Part shown: positions 16,020 through 24,908 of the stretch, piece by piece
Layout of the letters: every line of letters begins with the position of its first letter
Position numbering within the stretch: position 1 is the stretch's first letter
DNA from: Oscillospiraceae bacterium
GTDB taxonomy: Bacteria; Bacillota; Clostridia; Oscillospirales; Oscillospiraceae
Direction of reading: 5' to 3'
Length of the DNA: 64,000 bases
Assembly (NCBI GenBank): GCA_910575695.1
Contig: CAJTGJ010000005.1
Location: 23,993-87,992 of the forward strand
The notes under the pieces: generated by a model
Databases searched by the model: none
What the model was told of the DNA's origin: nothing
Seen by the model: only the letters and a program-made list of their open reading frames with translations
Program-made: the position numbers and the translations under genes

Positions 16020-17264
16020 ATGGCAGAAAAAGCTGGATCAAAGTTAAAGGGGAACATATGGAGGCTGATCATCCTTGCGGTGGCGGGCTCCCTGATTTAC
16101 GGACTGCCGTACTTCAGAACCTACTACTACGACGCCTATCTGGAGGCCTACAATCTGACCAACACCCAGATGGGCTCCCTGGGCGCCATGTTCGGCGTGT
16201 TCGGCATGATCTCCTATCTGTTCGGCGGTGTGGTGGCGGACTTCATCTCTACGAAAAAGCTGCTGTCCATCTCCCTGATCCTGACCGGTGTGGCGGGCTT
16301 TGCCCATCTGTTCGCCACCAACTACAGTATGCTGCTGGTGATCTATCTGGTGTGGGGCTTCACCGCCCTGTTCGCGTTCTGGCCCGCCCTGCTCAAGGGC
16401 ATCCGCAGCCTGGCTTCCCCGGATGAACAGGGCAAGGCCTACGGCTTTATGGAGGCCGGGCGCGGCGTGATGAACGCGGTCCATCTGGCCATCGCGCTGG
16501 CCATCATCACCTCCATCACCAACGCCAAGGGCAGCGCGTCCGGCCTCAACGGCGGCATCGTGTTCTACTCTGTGGTGGTAATCGTGCTGGGCGTGCTGGT
16601 GTTCCTGTTCTTCAAGGACCCCGAGGAATCGGAGAAATCCGAGCGCTTCAACTTCAAGCAGGTGCTCACCGTTGTCAAGCTGCCCCAGGTGTGGATTCTC
16701 TGCCTGATTCTGTGCTGCACCTATGTGATGAATATGTCCTACGCTTATTTCAATCCCTATGCCACCTCCGCGCTGGGCGTTGCCATGGTGGGCGGCACGA
16801 TCGTGACCATCATGGCGGACTACATCCGGCCCTTTGCCTCCGTAGGCGGCGGCGTGCTGGCCGACCGGATCGGCCGCTCCAAGATTATGGCGGTCTGCTT
16901 TGGGATCATGGCGCTGGGGACCTTTGCCATCGCCCTGTTCCCCACCATGAGCGTACCGGTCTTTGTGGTGCTGTGCGCCATTGTGTATGTGGGTATGTAC
17001 TGCAACTACGGCATCGTGTTCTCCCTGATGGAGGACGGCGGCGTGCCCATGGAGGTGTCCGGCACCGCCATCGGACTGATCTCCACCATCGGCTATCTGC
17101 CGGAGGTCGTCTGCCCCGCCGCGGCCGGCATCATCCTGGATACCTACTCCGTCACGGGGTATAAGTATTACTTCATCGCGGTAGCGGTGGTCATGCTCGT
17201 CGGCATCGTGGGCGTCGTCATCTGGAACCGCAGCATTAAAAACATGAAGTCCCTGGGTAAATAA
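16020..17264 (+). CDS. MFS transporter
   Basis: The 414-residue protein has twelve predicted membrane helices. The loop after helix 2 (GGVVADFISTKKLLS) is the MFS motif-A position, repeated in the second half as GGVLADRIGRSKIM. It begins with a lysine-rich cytoplasmic tail and has GAGGAGG ten nt upstream. Its place 45 nt after the amidohydrolase suggests it imports the substrate of that enzyme or exports a product. The family holds anion, sugar-phosphate and amino-acid-conjugate porters and the specificity cannot be read. Confidence 0.9.
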   Translation: MAEKAGSKLKGNIWRLIILAVAGSLIYGLPYFRTYYYDAYLEAYNLTNTQMGSLGAMFGVFGMISYLFGGVVADFISTKKLLSISLILTGVAGFAHLFATNYSMLLVIYLVWGFTALFAFWPALLKGIRSLASPDEQGKAYGFMEAGRGVMNAVHLAIALAIITSITNAKGSASGLNGGIVFYSVVVIVLGVLVFLFFKDPEESEKSERFNFKQVLTVVKLPQVWILCLILCCTYVMNMSYAYFNPYATSALGVAMVGGTIVTIMADYIRPFASVGGGVLADRIGRSKIMAVCFGIMALGTFAIALFPTMSVPVFVVLCAIVYVGMYCNYGIVFSLMEDGGVPMEVSGTAIGLISTIGYLPEVVCPAAAGIILDTYSVTGYKYYFIAVAVVMLVGIVGVVIWNRSIKNMKSLGK

Positions 17265-17281
17265 ATTGAATATGTAACTAA

Positions 17282-17327
17282 AAGCGGGGGCGTTTTTCAA
17301 ATTGCATTGAAAAGCGCCCCCGCTTTA
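17282..17327 (+). terminator. Intrinsic terminator of the amidohydrolase operon
   Basis: AAAGCGGGGGCG pairs perfectly with CGCCCCCGCTTT, and the inner TTTTCAA/TTGAAAA extends the stem. TTTATTTGATT follows on the plus strand. Confidence 0.88.
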
Positions 17328-17365
17328 TTTGATTCTTAATCTGGGACGCCGCCCGATCCGTTCCG

Positions 17366-18106
17366 TCAGTCCCCGCGCTCCTGCTGGAACGGTTTCAGAT
17401 ACTCCTCCACAGACCGGGACATTTCCCGGGAAAAGTCGGATTGATATTTCCGTTTGCAAAAGGCGCTGAGCCAGTCCTCATAGGGACGCTGCCCAGCCTG
17501 GGGGGCAAGCATTTCCCGCAGCTCCTCCCCGTCCATGCGGCGGTAGGCGTTTTCGTGGACAATGTGCCTCATGTCACACCGCCTGGGCTTGGGCCGCTCC
17601 AGCTGCTGCCGCGTCGGCGCGCCGATCACCAGCATGACTGCCGGGAACACATACTCCGGCAGGTTCAGCAGCTCCCGGTGTGTCTCGCACTGTTCCATAA
17701 TGTCCCCGATATAGCAGGAGCCAAACCCCAGGCTGTCCGCTGCGGTCACCGCGTTCTGGGCGGCAATGGCACAGTCGGCCACCGCCAGCATCAGATCCCC
17801 CGCGCGTGGAAGCCTGGGCTCGCAGCCGGCGCAGACGAACGCGTCATACCACTTCTGGCAGTCCGCGCAGAAAATCAGTACCACCTCCGCCTCCGCGATA
17901 AACGGCTGGTTGTCGCAGGAAACTGCCAGTTTGTCCTTAACAGCCTGGTCCGTGATGTCCAAAATGGTGTAGAGCTGCTGGTTGCCGGCGGTTGGCGCCG
18001 CGCAGGCGGCCCTCAGAATCAATTCCTTTTTCTCCGCCGGGACAGCCTCTCCCGTGTAAGCCCGCATGGACTTCCGCGCAAACAGCGCCTCCAAGACCTC
18101 GTTCAT
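17366..18106 (-). CDS. Nitroreductase family FMN-dependent oxidoreductase
   Basis: The 246-residue protein starts MNEVLEALFARKSMRAYTGE, the R-S-x-R-x-F/Y opening that binds the FMN phosphate. AAPTAGNQQLY, LGFGSCYIGDIMEQ and MLVIGAPT are further nitroreductase landmarks. Enzymes of this size reduce nitro compounds, quinones or flavins with NAD(P)H. AAAGGAGG upstream fixes the start at 18106 rather than 18127, 17 nt after the solute-binding-protein stop. It is the last gene of the kinase operon, which is an unusual place for a reductase. Confidence 0.9.
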   Translation of the reverse strand: MNEVLEALFARKSMRAYTGEAVPAEKKELILRAACAAPTAGNQQLYTILDITDQAVKDKLAVSCDNQPFIAEAEVVLIFCADCQKWYDAFVCAGCEPRLPRAGDLMLAVADCAIAAQNAVTAADSLGFGSCYIGDIMEQCETHRELLNLPEYVFPAVMLVIGAPTRQQLERPKPRRCDMRHIVHENAYRRMDGEELREMLAPQAGQRPYEDWLSAFCKRKYQSDFSREMSRSVEEYLKPFQQERGD

Positions 18107-18123
18107 GCCGGAACCTCCTTTTT

Positions 18124-19440
18124 TCATCCTTCCGCCGCATTTTCGGCGCTCAGCGCCGCGTCCTGCAAGGCGTCAAAGGAGGCCATGCACTCCTCCACCG
18201 ACGCCCCGGCCAGCAGGTCCCGCACGATCAGGCAGGTATTTCCCCATTGCTCCACATTCATGCCCGCGTTGGAGCCCAGCACATAGACGCCCTCCTCGAT
18301 CCGGTCATTGAGGGGCTGGAGGGCGGGGACGCAGTCCACCTTCACGTTCTTGGACGGGGAGATCACCCGGTTTTTCTCCGAGTAGATCCGAAGGGCCTCG
18401 TCGGAAACCATGATGTCCAGGGCCTTCGCCGCGTCCTCCCGGTGCTCCGCGTCAACGCCCACGGACAGCCCCGTCATGGACACCACCGGCATCTGGCCCC
18501 GGCTGCTGGGAAAGCCGATGGCCTGCATTTCAAAATCCGTCTTGCCATAGGCGGTTTCCGTGTTCGCCGCGCCCCAGTAGGCCATGACAATGGGGGTCTT
18601 GCCCGCCAGGAAATCCGGGCCCTCCCCCTCGATAGCCTCGCTGACAGCGGCCTTCTCCGGGTCGATATAGCCGCGGTCGATCAGGGTCTGGAGAAATTCA
18701 AAGCCGGGGCGCATATAGTCGCTGTACCTGGCCTCACCGCTGTTCAGCGCCGCAATTTCCGCCTGGGCGTTTCCGCCGTTATACAGGCCGGCATAGGCCT
18801 GGGCGAAAACGAAGGTCTCCAGCCACCAGCGGTTGGCGCCAACGGGCGTCTCTATGCCGTTCTCCTGAAATACCCGGCAGCACTCCAGAAACTCCTCCGG
18901 GGTCTCCGGCAGTTCCAGACCGTACTGCCTGAACAGATCCACATTGACAAACAGGCCGTAGGCCACCACCTCCTGTGGGATGGACACCAGCTTTCCGTCC
19001 ACCGTATTGGCGGTGAGGACAATGTCCCGCAGGTTCTTTGCGCTGTCCAGCCCGGACAGGTCCATCAGCAGGCCCTCCTCGCCCAACGCCAGAATGGTGT
19101 CCGGGTTGAGCAGATACAGGTCGTCCATATTGTTTCGGACCCGGTCCAGGCATACCTGGTCATAGGTTTTGTCCTGGTAGTCCTCCGCCGTATAGGTCCT
19201 GTATACCATGGTCACACCCAGCGCCTCCTCCGCCATGGCGACCGTCAGGTCGGAGGCGGTCCGGGCCACGTTTTCCCCGCCGGGGTCCGTTTTTTCCATG
19301 GGGCTGAACAGGTTGATAATACGATCCTCCTCCGTATTTTGGGGAAGCAGGTTTTTGGGGTCCTCCTGGCCGCCGCAGGAGGCCAGCGTCAGAACTGCCA
19401 GCGCCGCCAGGCAGGCGGAAATCCATCTTTTTTGCCTCAT
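18124..19440 (-). CDS. Extracellular solute-binding lipoprotein linked to a sensor kinase
   Basis: The 438-residue protein has a lipoprotein signal (MRQKRWISACLAALAVLTLA then SCGG) and the fold of ABC family 1 solute-binding proteins: ALGEEGLLMDLSGL, KLVSIPQEVVAYGLFVN, ETPEEFLECC and FPSSRGQMPVVSMTGLSVG. No permease or ATPase is nearby. Instead its ATG overlaps the stop of the hybrid kinase by four bases, which implies translational coupling. The likely role is a ligand receptor that signals through the kinase sensor domain, though import with remote permeases is possible. The ligand is unknown; family members mostly bind oligosaccharides. Confidence 0.88.
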   Translation of the reverse strand: MRQKRWISACLAALAVLTLASCGGQEDPKNLLPQNTEEDRIINLFSPMEKTDPGGENVARTASDLTVAMAEEALGVTMVYRTYTAEDYQDKTYDQVCLDRVRNNMDDLYLLNPDTILALGEEGLLMDLSGLDSAKNLRDIVLTANTVDGKLVSIPQEVVAYGLFVNVDLFRQYGLELPETPEEFLECCRVFQENGIETPVGANRWWLETFVFAQAYAGLYNGGNAQAEIAALNSGEARYSDYMRPGFEFLQTLIDRGYIDPEKAAVSEAIEGEGPDFLAGKTPIVMAYWGAANTETAYGKTDFEMQAIGFPSSRGQMPVVSMTGLSVGVDAEHREDAAKALDIMVSDEALRIYSEKNRVISPSKNVKVDCVPALQPLNDRIEEGVYVLGSNAGMNVEQWGNTCLIVRDLLAGASVEECMASFDALQDAALSAENAAEG

Positions 19441-22007
19441 ACGCGTTCCAGACGTTCCTTTCTTTTACTGAATTGTCCTATCACCTTTTTGACCTGCTCC
19501 ATATTCAGGGGCTTGGACACATGGGCGTCCATGCCCGCGTCCAGGGCGGCTTTTTCGTCCTCGGAAAAGGCGTTGGCGGTCATGGCAATGATCGGGATGC
19601 GTCCCGCGTCCTCCCTGTCCAGCGCACGGATCGCCCTGGCGGCTTCATGGCCGTTCATCACTGGCATCTGCACGTCCATCAGGATCGCGTCGAACTCTCC
19701 CTGGGCCGAGCGCTGGAAGCGCTCCACCGCAAGCTGGCCGTTGACGGCAATCTCACAGGAGGCCCCCTCGATATCCAGCAGCTCAGTGAGAATTTCCGCG
19801 TTGATCTCGTTGTCCTCCGCGGCCAGGAAGCGCATCCCGTTCAGAATGCCGTCCTCCTCCGGCTCCGGCAAGGCCGCCTCGTCTGCCTCGTTCCACATAG
19901 CATCGATTTTTGTCCGGAGGGCGGAGACAAAGAAGGGCTTTGTCAGGCTGTCTATGCCGTTGAGCTGAAGGACGTCCTCCATCCCCTCCGCGTTGAATTC
20001 CGCCATCAGCATGATGGGGACGGCGTCTGGGAGCGCCTCCCGCAGCCGCTTGACCGCCTCTATGCCGCAGTCCTCCCAGTCCAGCAGGACCAGCTGGGGG
20101 TCCCCGCCGCAGATCCATTCCGCCGCCTCGTCCGCGCTGGCGGCGGCTTCCACCTGAACGCCGGTGTTCTGCATCAGCACCAGAATATTTTCCCGGGCGT
20201 CGGGATTGCCAGCCACCGTCAAAATGCGGGAGATGCCCCGCTTGCTCCAGAACTGGCGGTCCGCAGCCTCCTCCAGCACCCGCAGCTCCAGCTCCACCCG
20301 GAACAGGGACCCCTTGTCCACCTGGCTGAATACCTCGATGGTGCCGCCCATCAGCTCCACGATGCTCTTGGTGATGGCCATGCCCAGGCCGGTGCCCTGC
20401 ACCTTGTTGGTGGTGCTGTTCTCCGCCCTGGTGAATGCGTCAAAGATGGTCTCCAGGTACTCCGGCGTCATACCGTAGCCGTCGTCCTCCACCTCGATGC
20501 GGATGTGCTCATACTGGCTGGAGCGCTGCTTGAGCCCGATGATGCGGAACCAGATGTGCCCCCCCTCCTGGGTGTATTTCACCGCGTTGGAGAGCAGGTT
20601 GATCAAAATCTGGCTGATCCTCGTCTCGTCCCCCACCAGGTATTCGTGACGGATGCCGCTCACCTTGGGCTGGAAGTGCTGCCCCTTTGCCCTGGCCATT
20701 GGCTGGATGATGGCGTCCACGGAGGAGACCAAATCGTTCAGGGAAAATTTCTCCAGGTTGAGCACAACCTTTCCGCTCTCGATCTTGGAGACGTCCAGGA
20801 TGTCGTTGATCAGGCTGAGCAAATGCTGTCCGGAAGCCGTGATCTTCCTGGTATATTCACGCACCTTGGCCGGGTTCTCCGCATCCCTGGACAGCAGGGT
20901 GGTAAAGCCCAGCACCGCGTTCATGGGTGTGCGGATGTCGTGGGACATATTGGAGAGGAAGGTGGTCTTGGATTCGCTGGCAATCTGGGCGGCCCGCAGG
21001 GCCTCCGCCAGCTGCTGGCTGTGTAGCCTGCGCTCCTCCTCCTGCTCCTTGCGCAGCTTATCCTGCTGCCGCCAGTTCAGGTAGTACAGGCCGATGCACA
21101 GGAAAAACGCCGTCAGCAGGGAGGCCACCACAATCATAATGTTATGGTTGACGGTTCGTCCCTCCTGCTGGATGGCCTCCACTGGCACATAGCCCACCAG
21201 GAAGATCGTCCCGTCGTTCACGGACCAGAGATAGTTGAGGGCGTTTACCCCCCGGATGTCATGATAAAACAGGTCATTCCGTCCGGCCTTCAGGCAGGAC
21301 TCCACCTCGGCCTGGATTTCCCCGCTCTGAATATTGTTTGCCCGGTAAAAGTCCGCCAGATTCAGATGGCCCGCGTCCCGCTGGCCCATCCCCTTGGGCT
21401 TCAGGACAAAGCGCCTGCTCTCCGCGTCCATGATATACAGCGACGCCTGCTGGTTGTAAAACCCGCTGGGCAGGGCCCGGTCCACAGCATCATATACATA
21501 CTCCCCGTAAAGGGTTCCGATAACCTGGCCGTCCCGCTCCACAGGGCACTTCATGGTGTAGGACCAAGTTCCCATATAGTTCAGATAGGACTGAGACACC
21601 GGCAGGCCGAGAATGGTCCCTCCTGCCGAAAAGTCGAGGCTCTCCTCGCTGAACGGTTCGCCTGTGTTGGAGATGCCCTCCGCCTCCCCGGCGAGGATCA
21701 GGGACATTTTCGACATGGTCTGGTTTTTCTCGATGGCCTGAACGTATTGCTCCGGGTCCTCCGACCGGGCGATCTCCTCCGCGATCAGCTGCTGAAATTC
21801 CGCCTCGCTGTGCAGGATCGCCTCGATGGTGCTCTGGATCAGGTCCAGGCTTTCGCTCAGGTTTTGAATGGCGGAACTGGACATCTCTTTGGATATTTTC
21901 TGCGACACCCCGAATACAATCGCTCCAAAAACACAGAAAATCACAATAATAGAAATGAGCAGGGAACCCCCGTTCCACTTTCTCCGTTTGTTTGCCGTCT
22001 CCCTCAT
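19437..22007 (-). CDS. Hybrid sensor histidine kinase with two receiver domains
   Basis: The 856-residue membrane protein has one helix at about 15-35, an extracytoplasmic sensor of about 250 residues, and a second helix near 290-310. HisKA follows with phospho-His356 (NMSHDIRTPMN), then HATPase_c (VEDDGYGM, GTGLGMAI). Receiver 1 is divergent (LVLLDWED, no clear DD pair) and receiver 2 is canonical (AAEDN, ILMDVQMPVMNG, KP). It should pass phosphate from His to the second receiver, but no output domain is present. ATG 22007 has GGGGA 8 nt upstream, better than TTG 22013. It is followed by a binding protein and a nitroreductase in one transcript. Confidence 0.92.
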   Translation of the reverse strand: MRETANKRRKWNGGSLLISIIVIFCVFGAIVFGVSQKISKEMSSSAIQNLSESLDLIQSTIEAILHSEAEFQQLIAEEIARSEDPEQYVQAIEKNQTMSKMSLILAGEAEGISNTGEPFSEESLDFSAGGTILGLPVSQSYLNYMGTWSYTMKCPVERDGQVIGTLYGEYVYDAVDRALPSGFYNQQASLYIMDAESRRFVLKPKGMGQRDAGHLNLADFYRANNIQSGEIQAEVESCLKAGRNDLFYHDIRGVNALNYLWSVNDGTIFLVGYVPVEAIQQEGRTVNHNIMIVVASLLTAFFLCIGLYYLNWRQQDKLRKEQEEERRLHSQQLAEALRAAQIASESKTTFLSNMSHDIRTPMNAVLGFTTLLSRDAENPAKVREYTRKITASGQHLLSLINDILDVSKIESGKVVLNLEKFSLNDLVSSVDAIIQPMARAKGQHFQPKVSGIRHEYLVGDETRISQILINLLSNAVKYTQEGGHIWFRIIGLKQRSSQYEHIRIEVEDDGYGMTPEYLETIFDAFTRAENSTTNKVQGTGLGMAITKSIVELMGGTIEVFSQVDKGSLFRVELELRVLEEAADRQFWSKRGISRILTVAGNPDARENILVLMQNTGVQVEAAASADEAAEWICGGDPQLVLLDWEDCGIEAVKRLREALPDAVPIMLMAEFNAEGMEDVLQLNGIDSLTKPFFVSALRTKIDAMWNEADEAALPEPEEDGILNGMRFLAAEDNEINAEILTELLDIEGASCEIAVNGQLAVERFQRSAQGEFDAILMDVQMPVMNGHEAARAIRALDREDAGRIPIIAMTANAFSEDEKAALDAGMDAHVSKPLNMEQVKKVIGQFSKRKERLERV

Positions 22008-22092
22008 TGACAAATCCCCGTTTCTACAGTTCCGGAGGGTATCCCTCCCTATGGGGAATACCCATCAACTGAAAAAAGTGAGCTTGCTTATT

Positions 22093-22122
22093 ATTATACT
22101 ATTTTCCTCCTTTTGGTGTCAA
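22093..22122 (-). promoter_or_regulatory. Sigma-A promoter of the hybrid kinase operon
   Basis: On the minus strand a perfect TTGACA (22117-22122) and a perfect TATAAT (22093-22098) lie 18 bp apart, about 85 bp before the kinase start. Confidence 0.75.
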
Positions 22123-22188
22123 TAGATGCCGTTGGGATAACTGCGTCCGGGGCATAAAAAGGAAGGATCAGCAGCGGCATAATCGAAA

Positions 22189-22214
22189 GGCGGAACAGCC
22201 GCAGCTGCTCCGCC
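22189..22214 (-). terminator. Weak hairpin after the histidine kinase gene
   Basis: GGCGGAACAGC and GCTGCTCCGCC pair with one mismatch 10 nt after the stop at 22224. Only TTTCGATT follows on the minus strand. Confidence 0.4.
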
Positions 22215-22223
22215 AATGCCCGC

Positions 22224-23099
22224 CTATACCCGTGAAAAACTCAGCTTGATTTCCAGCACATTCCCCGTGATCCGGGCGGACGCCTGCCCGCCCATCCGCT
22301 CCATCAGCTCCCGCACAATGGAAAGCCCCAGACCGGCCCCGCCCTTTCCCCGGGCGGGGCCGCTCTGATAGAAGCGGTCAAACAGGCGTTCCGGGTCGGG
22401 GGCGGAGCCAGGGCTCAACTGGTTGGAAAAGCATATCTCCCCGTCTCGTCCAGTGACCGTCAGCCCTCCCCCGCCGTGGCGCAGGGCGTTGGCGATCAGG
22501 TTCCGGTACACCCGGTCCAGCGCCGGTCCGCTGGTCCAGACCGTCATATCCTCCCGGTCAAAGCACAGCGCCGGTTCCACCCCCGCCGCCTCCAGTTGGG
22601 GGTAGAACTCCGCCAGGACCTCCCACAGGGGCGGCAGAACCGCCGTTTCCCCGCACTCCAGCGGCAGAGAACCGCCCTGTAACCGGGTATAGAGGAACAA
22701 TTCCTCCAGCAGTTCTTCCAGCTCCGCCAGTCGCTTCCTCACAATGTCCAGATATTCCTCCTGCCGGTCCGGCTCACCCTCCAGCAGCTCCAGGTAGCCT
22801 ACGGCCCCGGCCAGCGGGGTGCGGATGTCATGGGAGATGCAGGCCATGGTGTATTTCAGCTCCTGCTCCTGCTGCCGGGCCTCCAGGCGGAGCCGCCGCC
22901 CCTCCTCCAGCCGGGCGTTTATTGCGCGGCACAGCCGCCGGGGGGCCGTGCCGGACATACGCACCGTCAGGCGCAGATTGCTTTCCGCCGGGGTCTCCTC
23001 CAGCATCCGGGCCATATCCAGCAGCTGGGCGCGGTAGGACCACAGGCGCAGGAGCGCAATGCCCAAAGCGGCAAGGGCCAGGATCAGGGCAGGCAGCAT
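22224..23099 (-). CDS. Sensor histidine kinase of an ABC-linked two-component system
   Basis: The 291-residue protein has a single N-terminal membrane helix with almost no external sensor. A cytoplasmic linker leads to HisKA with the phospho-His in CISHDIRTPLAGAVGYLELL, and HATPase_c with NLIANALRHGGGG and GAGLGLSIVRELMERMGG. Such short kinases usually do not sense ligands alone but read the state of the neighbouring ABC transporter, as in bacitracin and lantibiotic resistance. It starts 12 nt after the permease stop and is the last gene of a four-gene operon. Confidence 0.92.
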   Translation of the reverse strand: MLPALILALAALGIALLRLWSYRAQLLDMARMLEETPAESNLRLTVRMSGTAPRRLCRAINARLEEGRRLRLEARQQEQELKYTMACISHDIRTPLAGAVGYLELLEGEPDRQEEYLDIVRKRLAELEELLEELFLYTRLQGGSLPLECGETAVLPPLWEVLAEFYPQLEAAGVEPALCFDREDMTVWTSGPALDRVYRNLIANALRHGGGGLTVTGRDGEICFSNQLSPGSAPDPERLFDRFYQSGPARGKGGAGLGLSIVRELMERMGGQASARITGNVLEIKLSFSRV

Positions 23100-23111
23100 G
23101 AAAATTCCTCC

Positions 23112-23918
23112 TTAAATGTCCCGCTTTACCATGGCCAGCAGGCTTCCGATTCCGTAGACGGCCGTCCATGCAATGGTACAGGCCAAGATAATTGTAATTG
23201 GAGCAATCCCGCCTTCGGGCGTATAGACGCATTTTACTACGGCGGAAAGAAAATACTGCTCAAAGTGGGGCCAACGCAGCAGCTTTCCCAGCATTCCCAC
23301 CAGAGCGGCCGTCAGCCCGCTCCCAGCTACCAGGGACAGTATAATGCCCAGGGCGGTGCTCCGGGTCAGCAGGGCCAGAGCCAGGGCCATGAGGGCAAAA
23401 TCCCAGTGGGGCAGCCAAATCCAAAGGACATACCGCAAAATCTGAGGAATGGAATCCGGCACCGGATACATATGGATCAGCAGGGGGAACAACAGCATCA
23501 TCAGGACGGATAAAACGGTAATAATTCCACTGTAAATGCCCGCCAGGATAATTTTTGAAAGTACATAATCCCGGCGGTGGGGATTGACACAACAGATATT
23601 TTTGATAAATCCGTTGGAAAAATCATCGTTTACAAACAAGGTCATTCCAATTCCGATCATGACCAGCAAAAAGCCGCCGCCCAAGGTTTCGTGCATGAAG
23701 TCCAGCTGGGACATATTGTGGATGTACTCGCTCATCATACGGTCAGACTCTGTGATTTCCGCTCCCTGCGCCTCCATCGCATCCATCATGTCCGGGTCCG
23801 CAATAGCGCAGGCCATGACAGTCACCATAATCAGCAGAACAGCCGTCACGCCCAGGACAATATAAAAGCTCCGGGTTTTGAACAGCCGCCGCAAATCCAT
23901 ACGCAGCATATTAAACAT
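23112..23918 (-). CDS. ABC-2 type transporter permease
   Basis: The 268-residue protein begins MFNMLRMDLRRLFKTRSFYI, the usual cytoplasmic opening of ABC-2 permeases, and has about six membrane helices with an extracytoplasmic loop after the first. GGGAGG precedes ATG 23918, which overlaps the end of the ATPase gene by 8 bases. With that ATPase it probably exports or removes a membrane-active peptide from the lipid bilayer. Only one permease gene is present, unlike LanFEG systems with two. Confidence 0.87.
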   Translation of the reverse strand: MFNMLRMDLRRLFKTRSFYIVLGVTAVLLIMVTVMACAIADPDMMDAMEAQGAEITESDRMMSEYIHNMSQLDFMHETLGGGFLLVMIGIGMTLFVNDDFSNGFIKNICCVNPHRRDYVLSKIILAGIYSGIITVLSVLMMLLFPLLIHMYPVPDSIPQILRYVLWIWLPHWDFALMALALALLTRSTALGIILSLVAGSGLTAALVGMLGKLLRWPHFEQYFLSAVVKCVYTPEGGIAPITIILACTIAWTAVYGIGSLLAMVKRDI

Positions 23919-24822
23919 GATCCGCACCTCCCATGCGCTCCAGAAAATAGCCCTCCAGATCCTGCCGGTGCAGGCCCATCTCCTCCACCGAAATACCGGC
24001 CTCTGTGAGGACGCGCCCCACCGCCTTGGCGTCCACATTCTCGTAAATGCGGATCTCCCCCTCCGGGCGCATCTCCCAGCGGATGAGGCAGAATTCCTTT
24101 TCCAGCAGGGCCGCGGCCTTCTGGGGCTGGCCGCAGCGCAGGTGCAGATAGTCGGTGCATTTCTGCGCCAGCTCCCCGGCGGTAATCTGCTCCACCATCC
24201 GGCCGTTCTGGATGATGCCGTACCGGGTGGCGATCTTGCTCAGCTCCCCCAGTATGTGGGAGCTGACCAGGATGGTCAGGCCCCGCTCCCGGTTCAGCCG
24301 CAGGAGAAGCTCCCGCATCTCCCGGATGCCCTCCGGGTCCAGGCCGTTGATGGGCTCGTCCAGCAGCAGCAGGTCCGGCCCGCCCAGCAGGGCCAGCCCG
24401 ACCCCCAGCCGCTGCTTCATGCCCATGGAGTAGTGGCGCACCGGCTTTTTCTCCCCGGCGGACAGGCCCACCGTCTCCAGAATTTCGTCCACCTGCCGCG
24501 CCGGGCTGTCCAGCCCCAGCAGCGCGGCGTACAGCCGAAGGTTTTCCCCACCGCTCAGGTCGGGGTACAGCCCGGGCTGTTCCACCAGCGCCCCCACCCG
24601 GCGGCGGGCAGCCAAATCCCGGATGGGCTTGCCGAAGATCAGGATCTCTCCCCGGGTGGGCCGGGCCAGGCCGCACAGGAGCTTCAGCGTGGTGGATTTG
24701 CCCGCGCCGTTCTGGCCGATGAAGCCGTAGATGTCCCCCTGCTCCACCAGCAGGTCCAGGTGGTCCACCGCCCATTTGTCTTTGTACCGCTTGGACAGCC
24801 CCATTGTCTGTATCACTGCCAT
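23911..24822 (-). CDS. ABC transporter ATP-binding protein (BcrA-like)
   Basis: The 303-residue ATPase has Walker A GQNGAGKST, Q-loop VEQPGLY, signature YSMGMKQRL (a degenerate LSGGQ usual in this group), Walker B LLLLDEPINGLDPEG and H-loop SSH. The C-terminal 80 residues are the extra domain of BcrA/NatA-type exporters. AAAGGAGG before ATG 24822 fixes the start. It is co-transcribed with a response regulator, a permease and a kinase, which suggests defence against a peptide antibiotic. Confidence 0.93.
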   Translation of the reverse strand: MAVIQTMGLSKRYKDKWAVDHLDLLVEQGDIYGFIGQNGAGKSTTLKLLCGLARPTRGEILIFGKPIRDLAARRRVGALVEQPGLYPDLSGGENLRLYAALLGLDSPARQVDEILETVGLSAGEKKPVRHYSMGMKQRLGVGLALLGGPDLLLLDEPINGLDPEGIREMRELLLRLNRERGLTILVSSHILGELSKIATRYGIIQNGRMVEQITAGELAQKCTDYLHLRCGQPQKAAALLEKEFCLIRWEMRPEGEIRIYENVDAKAVGRVLTEAGISVEEMGLHRQDLEGYFLERMGGADHV

Positions 24823-24908
24823 ACAAACGCCTCCTTTTTTGTTTGCAGGCTCAGTCTGACAGACAAGTGCCCAAACATCGCAAAGCAAAGGTAAAGAAAG
24901 TGCAAATT

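Noticed and set aside
18124-22007. Kinase plus binding protein as an ordinary ABC importer
   Set aside because: No permease or ATPase is adjacent and the binding protein is coupled to a sensor kinase.
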